Of a stretch of 11,555 nt of DNA, positions 11,405 to 11,555 are shown piece after piece. The stretch's first letter is position 1. The number at the start of each line of letters is the position of its first letter. A program made the position numbers and the translations under genes. This stretch comes from an uncultured Clostridia bacterium (GTDB lineage Bacteria > Bacillota > Clostridia > TANB77 > CAG-508), in NCBI GenBank assembly GCA_948528155.1, contig CAOSZT010000067.1:1-11555 (forward strand), read 5' to 3'. The notes beneath the pieces were generated by a model, which saw only the letters and a list, made by a program, of their open reading frames with translations, did no database searches and was not told where the DNA came from.

Positions 11405-11555
11405 TTAAGCATATATACGTTGTGTATGTGCTTTTTCTAATTGTTTCTTAAAGGATGCTAATTTCCAAGGGTGCGTCATTGGAGGAATATATTTTTTCTT
11501 TTCTTTTTTAAGCTTTGGAATAACATCAAATTCTTTCGAGTATTTTTTATGAGAT
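11405..11555 (-). CDS. IS transposase (ISNCY/IS1202-like), C-terminal part cut by the window edge
   Basis: The minus strand carries 49 codons plus stop (11407-11405): SHKKYSKEFDVIPKLKKEKK, then KYIPPMTHPWKLASFKKQLE and KAHTQRIYA. The basic linker followed by YIPPMxHPWK-x2-SF...Q and a final histidine-containing tail is what I recall from the extreme C-terminus of ISNCY-group (IS1202-like) DDE transposases, after the small beta-barrel domain. The catalytic core lies beyond the right edge, so activity cannot be judged. The gene runs toward spoIIIAA, which is truncated at the element's end (about 11186). Family assignment is from memory of the tail pattern and is moderate; that it is a transposase is more secure because of the context. 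Confidence 0.65.
   Translation of the reverse strand, partial: SHKKYSKEFDVIPKLKKEKKKYIPPMTHPWKLASFKKQLEKAHTQRIYA

Larger units (their letters stand above)
11186..11555 (-). mobile_element. insertion sequence (ISNCY/IS1202-like), 3' end, inserted in spoIIIAA
   Basis: The spoIIIAA reading frame is lost at about 11186. The following sequence starts GGTTTTTGTACATTTTTCTG, with GTACATTTTT facing GAAAATGTCC (11221-11230), an inverted-repeat pattern of an element end. The transposase C-terminus (11405-11555, minus strand) follows after 216 non-coding bases. The left part of the element lies off the window, so the target duplication cannot be checked. Confidence 0.65.

Overview
The window comes from a very AT-rich genome (I estimate about 25% G+C by eye). 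It has AGGAGG-type ribosome binding sites, frequent TTG/GTG starts and a spoIIIAA gene. This points to a spore-forming low-G+C Firmicute of the Clostridia, possibly an uncultured gut lineage. No rRNA, tRNA or CRISPR array was seen.

Layout. Positions 1-4230 are a graveyard of mobile DNA. It starts with the 5' end of an IS110-family recombinase on the minus strand, with a structured non-coding region in front of it where a bridge RNA is expected. An interrupted small ORF follows. Next come a promoter and terminator leader and a large serine recombinase broken by frameshifts and an internal deletion, then a frameshifted small gene. After these lies a compact locus that reads as a type I toxin-antitoxin module: a 37-residue hydrophobic peptide on the minus strand (2238-2351) facing a short plus-strand RNA with its own perfect promoter. 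Remnants of an IS4-like transposase, a tyrosine integrase and a nucleotidyltransferase complete the region, along with one intact gene of unknown function.

Positions 4290-9515 are accessory or metabolic genes: a multi-pass membrane protein of drug/metabolite-transporter type, a MATE transporter broken by two frameshifts, a P-loop kinase-like protein on the opposite strand, an alpha/beta hydrolase and a membrane-anchored phosphodiester glycosidase (NAGPA-type) protein. Convergent pairs share bidirectional terminators (6428-6465, 9483-9511).

Positions 9517-11555 hold a membrane-anchored VanW-domain protein, then the sporulation ATPase SpoIIIAA behind a sigma-E-like promoter. spoIIIAA ends abruptly where an insertion sequence in the opposite orientation begins. 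The C-terminus of that element's transposase (ISNCY/IS1202-like) runs off the window's right edge.

The most interesting items are: the type I toxin-antitoxin candidate, in which a second copy of the toxin start-codon sequence sits inside the antitoxin RNA; the candidate IS110 bridge RNA; the attenuator-like leader ahead of the dead serine recombinase; and the insertion that removes the end of spoIIIAA. All calls are from reading the sequence alone.
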